Of a stretch of DNA of 15,486 bases, positions 1-9,511 are shown one piece after another. Position 1 is the first letter of the stretch, and every line of letters begins with the position of its first letter. The notes beneath the pieces are model-generated. The model was not told the origin of the DNA. It did no database searches and saw nothing but the letters and a program-made list of their open reading frames with translations. Origin of the DNA: Desulfonatronum sp. (GTDB lineage: Bacteria > Desulfobacterota > Desulfovibrionia > Desulfovibrionales > Desulfonatronaceae). The stretch covers positions 1 to 15,486 of the forward strand of contig SKYX01000027.1 of assembly GCA_007127655.1 (NCBI GenBank), written 5' to 3'. The position numbers and the translations under genes were made by a program.

Positions 1-743
1 CCGCCGGAGTTCAGCGCGGTCAGGGTCTGGGCCAGGGCGACTCCGGAGCGGACCACTGGAAGATTTTTCCGATGCATGACGTCCTGGATCAGCAGCCGCA
101 ACCGCTGCCCCAGGGTGCCGCCCGGGTGGCAGCGGCGAAAGGCGCAGGCGTCGAAGCGTTTCCAGTGGATCAGACAGACGGCCAGGGCGTCGCCCACGGC
201 CAGGGCCGCGGTGGTGCTGGCCGTGGGGGCCAAGCCCAAGGGGCAGGCTTCCTTGGGCACGGCGACCTTGACCACGATGTCGCTCAGCCCGGCCAGGGAA
301 GAGCGGTCGTTCTTGGTCAGGGCTACGACGCGCACCCCCAAAGAGCGCAGCGTGGGCAGAATGGCGTTCAGCTCGTCGGTTTCCCCGCTGTTGGAAATGG
401 CCAGGGCCACGTCTTCGGGACGGATCATGCCCAGGTCGCCGTGGGCCCCTTCCACGGGATGCAGGAAAAAGGCCGGAGTGCCGGTGCTGCTCAGGGTGGC
501 CGCGATCTTGCGGCCCACCAGGCCGGACTTGCCCAGGCCGATGACAACGACCCGTCCGGAACATTCGGCCAGAAGCGCCAGGGCGTCCAGAAAGCCCCGG
601 CCCAGGTCATCGCGCACGGCGACCAGCCCGGCAATCTCCACGTCCAGGACTTCCCGGGCCAAGCTCAGCCAGTCGCGGGTTAATGCCTGGGATGGGGGGG
701 GAGATAGGGCTTGATGTGGAGCCTGAAGCGGAATCTGGGTCAT
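1..743 (-). CDS. kdsD: Arabinose-5-phosphate isomerase, KpsF/GutQ (KdsD) family, partial (3' end outside window)
   Basis: Converts D-ribulose 5-phosphate to D-arabinose 5-phosphate, the first step towards Kdo for the LPS core; a cytoplasmic sugar isomerase. Reading the minus strand from the ATG at 743 gives 247 uninterrupted codons to the window edge. Residues about 40-215 are a SIS domain: GKSGLVGRKIAATLSSTGTP (71-90), the HPVEGAHGDLGMI stretch (95-107), the phosphate-binding SNSGET loop (117-122) and LAPTASTTAALAVGDALAV (171-189). HPGGTLGQRL (206-215) closes it, and a CBS domain begins at DVMHRKNLPVV (221-231). Full-length relatives have about 320-330 residues with two CBS domains, so roughly 80 residues are missing beyond the left edge. 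AGAGGA lies about six bases before the ATG. The gene starts 28 bases after the purF stop and is probably co-transcribed. The N-terminal ~25 residues (proline-rich) are not conserved. GutQ or KpsF paralogue is the alternative name; the family is secure. Confidence 0.93.
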   Translation of the reverse strand, partial: MTQIPLQAPHQALSPPPSQALTRDWLSLAREVLDVEIAGLVAVRDDLGRGFLDALALLAECSGRVVVIGLGKSGLVGRKIAATLSSTGTPAFFLHPVEGAHGDLGMIRPEDVALAISNSGETDELNAILPTLRSLGVRVVALTKNDRSSLAGLSDIVVKVAVPKEACPLGLAPTASTTAALAVGDALAVCLIHWKRFDACAFRRCHPGGTLGQRLRLLIQDVMHRKNLPVVRSGVALAQTLTALNSG

Positions 744-771
744 CGCCGTCCTCTGTGCAGTATCTGGTGGA

Positions 772-2169
772 CTATCCGCAACACTTGTCCTCCAGGCACA
801 TCTTGGAGCAGGCTGGGTCCACGTCCACAGGATACCGTCCGTCGAAGCAGGCCAGGCAGTACCCCATGTCCTGACCGGCGGACGCCAACAGACCTTCAAT
901 ACTCAGGTAATGCAAACTGTCCAGGCCGATGTACCGGGCGATGTCCGGGACCGGATGGTTGGAGGCGATCAATTCCCCCTTGGAAGAGAAGTCGATGCCG
1001 AAATAACAAGGGTGGCGGATGGGTGGGCAGCTGACCCGCATGTGGATCTCCCGGGCCCCCATCTCACGCAGTTTCTTGACCCTGGTCCGGATGGTCGTGC
1101 CGCGGACGATGGAGTCCTCGATGATAATCAATCGCTTGCCCTTGATCAGTGAGCGGACCGGGTTGAGTTTGACGCGCACGCCGAAGTCCCGCATGTCCTG
1201 GGAGGGCTGGATAAAGGTCCGGCCAATGTAGTGGTTGCGGATCATGCCCAGTTCGAAGGGCATGCCTGAAGCCTGGGCGTAGCCCACGGCAGCGTACATC
1301 CCGGAATCCGGAAAGGGCATGATAAAGTCCGCATCCACCGGAGCTTCCTGGGCCAGAAGTTCCCCCATCCGCTTGCGGGCCGCGTAGACCTCTCGGCCGA
1401 AGACCAGAGAATCCGGGCGGGCGAAATAGACCAGCTCGAAGATGCAGGATTTCGAAGGTACGGCCTCGGCGAAGCGCCGCGTGCTGAGGCAGCGATCCTC
1501 GATGATCACCATCTCCCCGGGCTCGATGCACCGCAGATATTCCGCCTCCAGCAGGTCGAAGGCGCAGGTTTCCGAGGCCACCACGTAGGCGTCGCCCATC
1601 CGGCCCAGGGCCAGGGGGCGAAAGCCCAGGGGGTCGCGCAGGGCGATGAGCTTGTTGTTGGCCAGAATGACCAGTGAATAGGCTCCTTGAATCCGAGAGC
1701 AGGCCAGGGCGATGGCTTCTTCCAGACTTTTGCCGTTCAGGTTCCGGGCGATCAGGTGAACGATGACCTCGCTGTCCATGGTGGTCTGGAAGATGGACCC
1801 TTGTTCTTCCAGTTCCTGGCGCAAGGCCTGGGCATTGACCAGATTCCCATTGTGCCCGATGGCCAGACGGTATTCCCCAAAGCGGACCATGAACGGCTGG
1901 GCGTTGCGCAACAGGGAGGCCCCGGTAGTGGAATAGCGGATGTGCCCCACCGCGGTGGAGCCCTTGAGTTCCTTGCCCAGGTGGCGCTCGTTGAACACGT
2001 CGGCCACCAGCCCCATGCCCCGCTGCTCCCGAAGCTTGATCCCGTCCCAGGTTACGATGCCCGCGCTTTCCTGGCCGCGATGCTGCAGAGCGTACAGCCC
2101 GAAATAGGCCATCCTGGCCGCTTCCGGATGTCCGGAAATGCCCACGAGGCCGCAGTATTCTCGTTTCAT
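772..2169 (-). CDS. purF: Amidophosphoribosyltransferase (glutamine PRPP amidotransferase)
   Basis: Catalyses the first committed step of purine synthesis: PRPP plus glutamine to 5-phosphoribosylamine. The 465-aa product has an N-terminal Ntn glutaminase domain. Cys6 (in REYCGLVGI) is the expected nucleophile, so a five-residue propeptide must be removed; Arg79 with ST81 and the HNGNL motif (106-110) complete the glutamine site. The C-terminal phosphoribosyltransferase domain carries the PRPP loop IIIEDSIVRGTT (348-359). Cys242, Cys388 (HPCYFGID), Cys438 and Cys441 match the four [4Fe-4S] ligands of the Bacillus-type enzyme, so this is the iron-sulfur, propeptide class rather than the E. coli type. 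The tail adds four more cysteines (454, 458, 463, 464). The start is fixed by the Cys position; the ribosome-binding site is weak (GGGAT). It lies 39 bases after carB and 28 before the KdsD gene, so an operon is likely. Confidence 0.97.
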   Translation of the reverse strand: MKREYCGLVGISGHPEAARMAYFGLYALQHRGQESAGIVTWDGIKLREQRGMGLVADVFNERHLGKELKGSTAVGHIRYSTTGASLLRNAQPFMVRFGEYRLAIGHNGNLVNAQALRQELEEQGSIFQTTMDSEVIVHLIARNLNGKSLEEAIALACSRIQGAYSLVILANNKLIALRDPLGFRPLALGRMGDAYVVASETCAFDLLEAEYLRCIEPGEMVIIEDRCLSTRRFAEAVPSKSCIFELVYFARPDSLVFGREVYAARKRMGELLAQEAPVDADFIMPFPDSGMYAAVGYAQASGMPFELGMIRNHYIGRTFIQPSQDMRDFGVRVKLNPVRSLIKGKRLIIIEDSIVRGTTIRTRVKKLREMGAREIHMRVSCPPIRHPCYFGIDFSSKGELIASNHPVPDIARYIGLDSLHYLSIEGLLASAGQDMGYCLACFDGRYPVDVDPACSKMCLEDKCCG

Positions 2170-2208
2170 TCGTTTATCCCGATTGTTCTCAAAGTGCGAC
2201 GTTTCGGT

Positions 2209-5454
<3,246 letters not shown>

Positions 5455-5530
5455 ATTTCTGAATGGGGTGGTGAAGGTTCTCGGACAGGTGCGGCCATTA
5501 TCAAAGCTGTGAGCCATGGACCAAATATGG

Positions 5531-5540
5531 CACCGCGGTG
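5531..5540. repeat. 10-bp perfect palindrome CACCGCGGTG in the carB leader
   Basis: CACCGCGGTG reads the same on both strands and lies about 75 bases before the chosen carB start, next to the longer hairpin at 5543-5574. It could be a dimeric repressor half-site pair or just a GC-rich palindrome; nothing in the window identifies a cognate regulator. Confidence 0.4.
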
Positions 5541-5542
5541 TT

Positions 5543-5574
5543 CATCAAAATGGGTTCTGGAAACCCATTTGATG
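5543..5574 (-). promoter_or_regulatory. Hairpin in the carB 5' leader
   Basis: CATCAAA-A-TGGGTT and AACCCA-TTTGATG pair over 13 bp with one bulged base around the five-base loop CTGGA. It lies between the carB start (5454) and the candidate promoter, so it would be in the leader transcript. No T-run follows in the carB direction, so it is not a standard intrinsic terminator. It could be an attenuator part, an mRNA-stabilising element, or an operator. Confidence 0.55.
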
Positions 5575-5593
5575 CCAGTTCCCGCGTAAAACA

Positions 5594-5620
5594 GTTTTAT
5601 TTACCTAAGTGCGTGGTCAA
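5594..5620 (-). promoter_or_regulatory. Candidate sigma-70 promoter for carB-purF-kdsD
   Basis: On the minus strand TTGACC (5620-5615) is followed after 15 bases by TAAAAC (5599-5594) in an AT-rich patch. The spacer is shorter than the optimal 17, so this is tentative. It would give a leader of about 130 bases that contains the hairpin at 5543-5574. Confidence 0.35.
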
Positions 5621-5658
5621 ACGCAAACGGACCGGGGGGCGTAACACATATCAAATCG

Positions 5659-6657
5659 TCATTGTGAGGCTCTGGAGCGGATCAAAAGTCTGTTGATCAC
5701 CGACTCCGGGAGGCGGGCCACGATCCAGGCCAGGATCCAGAGGAAGACCAGGGAGAAGGCCATTCTGGCCCAAAGCACGCCGTTGATGTCCGCGCCCAGC
5801 AGAAGCATCAGCAGGGTGTCCTCGATCAGGCTGTGGCACAGGCCCATGAAGGTCAGGGCCAGGAAGATGTCCTTGGCCGGAATGCGTCCTGACCTGGCTT
5901 CGTGGATGATCAGCCCGCCTCCGTAGGACAGGCCCAGAGTCATGCCGACGATGGTGATGGTCCCGGCTTCCCGGCCGATGCCCATGGATTTGAGCACCGG
6001 GGAGAGCAGGCGGATCATCAGGTCCGTGACGCCCAGGCGCTTGAGCACATCCAGAAGCATCAGCATGATCAGCACGATCACCGCGATGCCCGCCAAATTG
6101 CGGACTTCCCGCAGCATCCAGGCTGCCCAGCCTGCCGGCGGAGCGTCCGGGATCCAGGACGGCTGGACCGGCGCGGTTCCCCAATTCAGCCATCCATAGC
6201 CCAGATGCAGCAGCCAGCCGCAGAGCATGGCCGCTCCGATCCGCACGACGAGCTGGGTACGCACCCGGGCTCCGGAGCGCCGGGCGATGCTCAGTTCCAC
6301 GGGCAAGCCGTGGGCGATGAGCATCATGGTCGCCAGGACCGTGACCTGGGCCGAGGTCAAGGGCACTTCCGGCAGCAGGGTGATCAGGACCACGGCCGCA
6401 GCGTAGAGGTTGGTCAGCAGCGCCGTGGCCCAGACCAGCCCCATGGGGCCGGGCAGTCCGAACACCTCCATCAGCGGCCCCATGACCCGGCCGACCACGT
6501 CCACCAGACCCAATTCCTGGGATATCTTCATCACGATCATCACCGGGATCATGACCTTGAACAACGCCGCGCAGACTTGTCCGGCGGCGAGGATGTTGCG
6601 GCGCAAGAAGACTTTCGAGGCGTACAGAGCGGTGAACAAGGCGTTGGGGGAGGGCAT
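5659..6657 (-). CDS. Membrane protein with nucleoside-recognition (Gate) domains
   Basis: A 332-aa polytopic inner-membrane protein. Hydrophobic segments lie at about 25-46, 73-96, 104-118, 137-157, 188-205, 233-251, 265-288 and 296-315. The layout suggests two related Gate (nucleoside recognition, PF07670-type) units: one with ALFKVMIPVMIVMKI (31-45) followed by the LTNLYAAAVVL helix, the second with the glycine-rich TLGLSYGGGLIIHEA (240-254). Such proteins are usually annotated only as nucleoside recognition domain proteins and the transported or sensed substrate is unknown. Nearness to purF and carB would fit a link to nucleosides, but that is inference. Start at 6657: AAGGA sits 15 bases upstream, rather far, and no better in-frame start is visible. 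An overlapping open frame of 358 codons here has the proline/glycine/arginine/histidine-rich look of an artefact. The 204-base gap to carB (5455-5658) contains a candidate promoter, so it is probably a separate unit. Confidence 0.8.
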   Translation of the reverse strand: MPSPNALFTALYASKVFLRRNILAAGQVCAALFKVMIPVMIVMKISQELGLVDVVGRVMGPLMEVFGLPGPMGLVWATALLTNLYAAAVVLITLLPEVPLTSAQVTVLATMMLIAHGLPVELSIARRSGARVRTQLVVRIGAAMLCGWLLHLGYGWLNWGTAPVQPSWIPDAPPAGWAAWMLREVRNLAGIAVIVLIMLMLLDVLKRLGVTDLMIRLLSPVLKSMGIGREAGTITIVGMTLGLSYGGGLIIHEARSGRIPAKDIFLALTFMGLCHSLIEDTLLMLLLGADINGVLWARMAFSLVFLWILAWIVARLPESVINRLLIRSRASQ

Positions 6658-6698
6658 GGTGGTCGTAACCGATCCTTCTTTGTCTCGGAGTTGCGTGA

Positions 6699-6727
6699 GG
6701 CCTATGGAGGTCCGCGGATTCTGTCAA
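6699..6727 (-). promoter_or_regulatory. Candidate -35 (TTGACA) upstream of the Gate-domain gene
   Basis: A perfect TTGACA on the minus strand (6727-6722) is followed after 17 bases by TAGGCC (6704-6699), a poor -10. The transcript would start about 35 bases before the ATG at 6657. The alternative promoter at 6772-6799 has a better -10. Confidence 0.25.
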
Positions 6728-6771
6728 CCTGATCGAACGCCTCGCAGGGAAATTTTGTTCTCTGCAAAAAC

Positions 6772-6799
6772 TCTATAATTTCAAAATTTTAGATTGCAA
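6772..6799 (-). promoter_or_regulatory. Candidate sigma-70 promoter upstream of the Gate-domain gene
   Basis: On the minus strand TTGCAA (6799-6794), a 16-base AT-rich spacer, then TATAGA (6777-6772). This would give a leader of about 110 bases ahead of the ATG at 6657. Confidence 0.35.
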
Positions 6800-6816
6800 C
6801 ATGTTCAAGGGTATCC

Positions 6817-6863
6817 CCACAGGTGGGCCTGCAATCATCGAAATCGATCCAAAACACCTGTGG
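6817..6863. repeat. 9-bp inverted repeat CCACAGGTG / CACCTGTGG
   Basis: CCACAGGTG (6817-6825) and its exact complement CACCTGTGG (6855-6863) are separated by 29 bases. This is too wide for a compact terminator; it might be paired protein-binding sites or a relic of an inserted element. Confidence 0.4.
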
Positions 6864-7037
6864 CTCGAGAACAAATCTGCCCTGGGACGCCTCGTGATTG
6901 ACATCGCCTGTGCCCAGGATATCGTAATTTAGCCTGAGTTTAGTGATTAGACGGCAGCCGACCACTCAGCGGTTCGCTGGATAATGAGAACGGTACATTT
7001 GAAGGGATTCAGGGCGAGTAAGCGTGGGGCTAAGCGA

Positions 7038-7590
7038 TTAAAAGGGCTGAAAAATGCCTACAACGGAGGTCTTGTTGTAGAATTCGAGGTAGGCGTCGCC
7101 GGTATTGGCGATTTCGCCCAGGGTCAAGGCACCGATCAGGGGAAGCCCGCACTCCACGGCCGCCAGTTCAGGCTGATGACCATGTTCCCTTCGGATTCAG
7201 TGACCCTGATCGCCTCGCTGATTGGAGTCCAGCCGTGGGCCACGCCCACGGAACTGGTCGTATCCGCCAGGGCGAGCACCGCGGCATCCTCAAGCAGGCC
7301 CTGGTTTGTGAACAGACAGGGCTTTTGCTGAAAGCTCAAGGATCCGGCCCCGCCGCCGATATAGTTGGGCAACAGCCCAAGATTATTGAACAGGGAGTCG
7401 ATGAGCTTGCTGATTCCCGTGCTCAGACCGTCCACGAAGACGAACATGGTCTTGCCTGTAAGTTCATGATCGCCAAAAAGCTCAAGAAGACGTTGGTCAA
7501 AGTCCGTCCTGGAACCGCCGCTCATCTGGGTGATGGACCCGACATGGGCCTGAAATCCGGTTTTTTCTCGATAGCCATCATATTGATCAG
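7038..7590 (-). pseudogene. FIST-domain signal-sensing protein, decayed remnant
   Basis: FIST proteins are small-ligand sensors often paired with histidine kinases. On the minus strand one frame (about 7590-7158) encodes KTMFVFVDGLSTGISKLIDS, then LPNYIGGGAGSLSFQQKPC and a GVAHGW segment ending near ISLNWRP, typical of the N-terminal FIST half. A second frame (7168-7038) encodes LPLIGALTLGEIANTGDAYL and EFYNKTSVVGIF, the family's extreme C-terminus, then TAA. The middle, most of the FIST_C domain, is missing; only about 550 bases remain where intact relatives need over 1 kb. The first frame's N-terminus is also short and merges out of frame with the end of the upstream kinase gene, with no proper start. 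At the join the bases AACTGGCGGCC (complement of 7158-7168) read as NWRP in one frame and LAA(V) in the other, suggesting deletion between short direct repeats. The upstream kinase was probably its partner. Family assignment rests on recalled motifs. Confidence 0.72.
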
Positions 7591-8775
7591 TTAGCTTGCC
7601 AAAGGACCATCTGCATCCGCGCTGGGCAGGCACATCCTGACCTCCGTTCCCTCCCCGTCGCGACTGTCAATATTCAGCAAGCCTCCGTGTCCGGCCAGGA
7701 TACGCTGAACCAGAGCCAGCCCCATGCCCGAGCCCACCGCCTTAGTGGTGAAAAAGGGATCGCAGACATAGGGCAGGTCATTTGCCGGAATGCCGCGGCC
7801 TTTGTCCGATATGACCAGAGCAACGATGTCGTCCTGACTTTGGACAGCGATATCGATGGAACATTCCTGTCCCGGCAGGTGGTCATACGCTTCTAGAGCA
7901 TTTTCCAGGACAGCGTCCAGAGCGCGACCGAGTTGTTCAGGATCGGCCTTGATGCTCCATTGCGGTGAAGAGTCGTGGCTGAGCTTCAAGGAGACGTTCA
8001 TCTGCTCAGCTTTCGCGTGCACTCGTTGCAGCGCCAGGGAGAGAACGTCGAACAGGGAAATATATTGAATTTTGCCAGGGGCAATGGAAACATACTTCCG
8101 TACGGATTGGGCCATCCGTTCCAGACGGGCCGTGGATTGCAGCACGGTCTCCAGGAAGGTGGCGACCTTGGCCGGATCGTCCCTGTTTTTCACGGCCAGG
8201 TTGGCAAATCCACCGATGGCCATGATGGGATTGCGGATCTGGTGGGCAATGGACAAGGCAAGATTGTTCAGGCTATCGGCCCGTTGCTGTTCAGCCAGTC
8301 GTTTCTGCTCCAAGGCCGACTTTTCGCGTTCATGCATCAGGCGCAGGTCTGTCAGGTCCTGGACCAGCACCACCAGTACCCAGCTTTCCTGGTCGACCTG
8401 GAGAAAGGACGAGGTGATCTCCAGGAAAAGTCGTTGCCCATCATGCCGACTGTACCAGACCTGTCGTTTGTACCGGATCTGTTTTTTTTGGATGACGTCC
8501 AGGAGAGTGTTGTTGAAACCCTCGTTGTCAGGATGATCGATGAACAAGACGCTCCATCCCTGCTCCAGCAGGACATCTTTGGAAAAACCAAGAATTGAGG
8601 CCAATATCGAGTTGACCTGCAGGACCCGACCACGTTCCCCGACAATCATCAACCCTGAAGGCATGCTCTCCAGAACGTTTTCTCGAAGCATCTCTTGCAG
8701 GCTAGGTGCAATTGGGGCATTTTGCAGCAAGGATGAATGCTCGCGAAACTCATCAACAGTGGTTGGCGCATCCAT
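7591..8775 (-). CDS. Soluble PAS-domain sensor histidine kinase
   Basis: A 394-aa cytoplasmic kinase without membrane segments. Residues about 33-145 form a PAS domain (SGLMIVGERGRVLQVNSILA near the start, a W-containing core, ending in QDLTD). A short coiled coil (146-170) leads to a HisKA dimerisation helix with the phosphoacceptor His178 in SIAHQIRNPIMAIGG. The HATPase domain has its N-box at ENALEA (Asn292), G1 at SDKGRGIP (Asp324), F-box PFFTTK (340-345) and G2 GSGMGLAL (348-355), so catalysis looks intact. No receiver domain or regulator is adjacent on this strand. The frame opens at a GTG at 8790, but the ATG at 8775 is preferred: it is preceded by GGAGTGAGG, and a TACAAT -10 lies at 8805-8800. 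Upstream is IS debris and downstream a broken FIST gene, so the kinase has probably lost its sensor partner. Gene function is secure; the signal is unknown. Confidence 0.9.
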   Translation of the reverse strand: MDAPTTVDEFREHSSLLQNAPIAPSLQEMLRENVLESMPSGLMIVGERGRVLQVNSILASILGFSKDVLLEQGWSVLFIDHPDNEGFNNTLLDVIQKKQIRYKRQVWYSRHDGQRLFLEITSSFLQVDQESWVLVVLVQDLTDLRLMHEREKSALEQKRLAEQQRADSLNNLALSIAHQIRNPIMAIGGFANLAVKNRDDPAKVATFLETVLQSTARLERMAQSVRKYVSIAPGKIQYISLFDVLSLALQRVHAKAEQMNVSLKLSHDSSPQWSIKADPEQLGRALDAVLENALEAYDHLPGQECSIDIAVQSQDDIVALVISDKGRGIPANDLPYVCDPFFTTKAVGSGMGLALVQRILAGHGGLLNIDSRDGEGTEVRMCLPSADADGPLAS

Positions 8776-8799
8776 GATTCTCAACCTCACTCCATATTC

Positions 8800-8805
8800 A
8801 TTGTA
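8800..8805 (-). promoter_or_regulatory. Candidate -10 element for the PAS kinase
   Basis: TACAAT on the minus strand, 24 bases before the kinase ATG at 8775; no good -35 is seen at 16-18 bases (only TTACTA at 19). If real, transcription starts near 8793, which argues against the GTG at 8790 as start. The site lies between the end of the IS remnant and the kinase. Confidence 0.3.
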
Positions 8806-8889
8806 AGACAGAACTTGGATTGTTTAGTAATTCCTGCTCGTATGGCATGCCGGACAACAATCGAGTAGTTAGTCGAGCCTGAAAAGCCT

Positions 8890-9410
8890 TTATCGCCCAA
8901 TAGAGGGCAGCATGTGCGGCTGATGACTTTTGGCATCGAAAAACAGCCAGAGCGTAATAAGAGAAAAAAATGACACAACTTCCGCATCCACTTCCTGAAG
9001 TTGAACGCTGCTGCAGCCATGAACAGGTTGATCGCGTCGCCGGAAACTCCTCTCAGGTATTTGCGGGTCATGCGATGATCCTGTTTCATGTGGCCGATTA
9101 TTGGTTCTATTCCCGCCCTGCGACGAAAACGCTCTCGGACGATGCGCCGCTGATAGGGATTGTCGTTTTTCTTTGGACGCCCCGGCAGATTTTGGTGTTC
9201 TCCAACCTTCACCATGTATCTGCACGGGGGCTTCGAAGATCAAACGCGTGCCTTCTTCTCCGATGCGTCTTCGAAAGTAAATAAAATCAGTGGCATCACA
9301 AGGGAGCTGCAAATGGAAAGGCGTCTCACCACAAAGGCTTGAAAATATGGATTTTGAACCCAGGCCGCGACGACGCGTTCATCACTCAAATTTCCCATCT
9401 GCTTGAGGAC
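8890..9410 (-). pseudogene. IS5-family transposase remnant with frameshifts and an internal deletion
   Basis: Pieces of one transposase are readable on the minus strand in changing frames. From about 9410: LKQMGNLSDERVVAAWVQNP followed by YFQAF. After a one-base loss in a T-run near 9333: GETPFHLQLPCDATDFIYF and RRRIGEEGTRLIFEA. Then, past a junction near 9205-9220, the C-terminal part: PGRPKKNDNPYQRRI, FRRRAGIEPIIGHMKQDHRM, and the segment ending NFRKWMRKL. A run of seven A at 8964-8970 shifts the frame again; a short tail ends at a stop at 8890. The catalytic core of roughly 250 residues between the N- and C-terminal pieces is absent, so it is inactive. The conserved FRRRAGIEPIIGH block supports IS5-family membership. 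Terminal inverted repeats and target duplications could not be found, and the N-terminal start is lost. It separates two kinase loci on opposite strands. Confidence 0.82.
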
Positions 9411-9430
9411 ATCCGGCTTTTTCGCACCTG

Positions 9431-9436
9431 TATAAA
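9431..9436 (+). promoter_or_regulatory. Candidate -10 element (TATAAA) upstream of the large kinase
   Basis: TATAAA preceded by CTG, about 76 bases before the kinase start at 9512 and just outside the IS remnant. No convincing -35 lies at 16-18 bases, so this is only a suggestion. Confidence 0.25.
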
Positions 9437-9449
9437 AGATTCAGCTTCC

Positions 9450-9483
9450 TGCAGCAACACCCGAAAAAAACGCAGTTGCTGCA
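9450..9483 (+). repeat. 9-bp inverted repeat / hairpin before the large kinase gene
   Basis: TGCAGCAAC (9450-9458) and GTTGCTGCA (9475-9483) are perfect complements around a 16-base loop containing A7. It lies 28 bases before the ATG at 9512, inside the presumed leader. No T-run follows on either strand, so it is unlikely to be a terminator. It could be an operator, an mRNA structure, or an end of a lost mobile element. Confidence 0.5.
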
Positions 9484-9511
9484 AACGGCTTTCTTGATGA
9501 AGGAAAGAGCG

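Larger units (their letters stand above)
6658..7037. other. Intergenic spacer without a convincing gene
   Basis: About 380 bases between the Gate-domain gene and the FIST remnant. It is visibly more AT-rich than its flanks around 6745-6800. Short open frames exist on both strands (43 codons at 6801-6932 on plus; about 59 codons from a GTG on minus over the same stretch), but neither has a ribosome-binding site, the GC3 bias of the neighbours, or a recognisable motif. It contains the candidate promoters for the Gate-domain gene and a 9-bp inverted repeat. No terminator for the FIST/kinase unit was found. Confidence 0.6.

Noticed and set aside
72..714. Open frames of about 200 codons on the plus strand at the left edge
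   Set aside because: They lie opposite the KpsF/GutQ isomerase, whose minus-strand frame is open to the edge with strong motifs.
5455..5517. Upstream extension of carB to the ATG at 5517
   Set aside because: The added 21 residues are not part of the conserved CarB start and have no ribosome-binding site.
5543..5574. Intrinsic terminator for the Gate-domain gene
   Set aside because: The stem is good but no T-run follows in the minus-strand direction.
5651..6727. 358-codon frame overlapping the Gate-domain gene on the same strand
   Set aside because: Its product is hydrophilic and Arg/His/Gly/Pro-rich with no hydrophobic segments; the overlapping frame gives a coherent membrane protein.
6801..6932. 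43-codon plus-strand frame in the spacer, and an antisense frame of about 59 codons
   Set aside because: No ribosome-binding site, weak GC3 bias, no recognisable motif; both strands open over the same bases suggests chance.
7136..7633. Taking the 165-codon minus-strand frame as an intact small protein
   Set aside because: It begins inside the upstream kinase gene out of frame and stops just after a deletion junction; the true C-terminal FIST motif lies in another frame.
8787..9215. Taking the 142-codon frame with the FRRRAGIEP motif as a complete transposase
   Set aside because: It lacks the N-terminal and catalytic regions, which are found shifted or are missing; it is part of a remnant.
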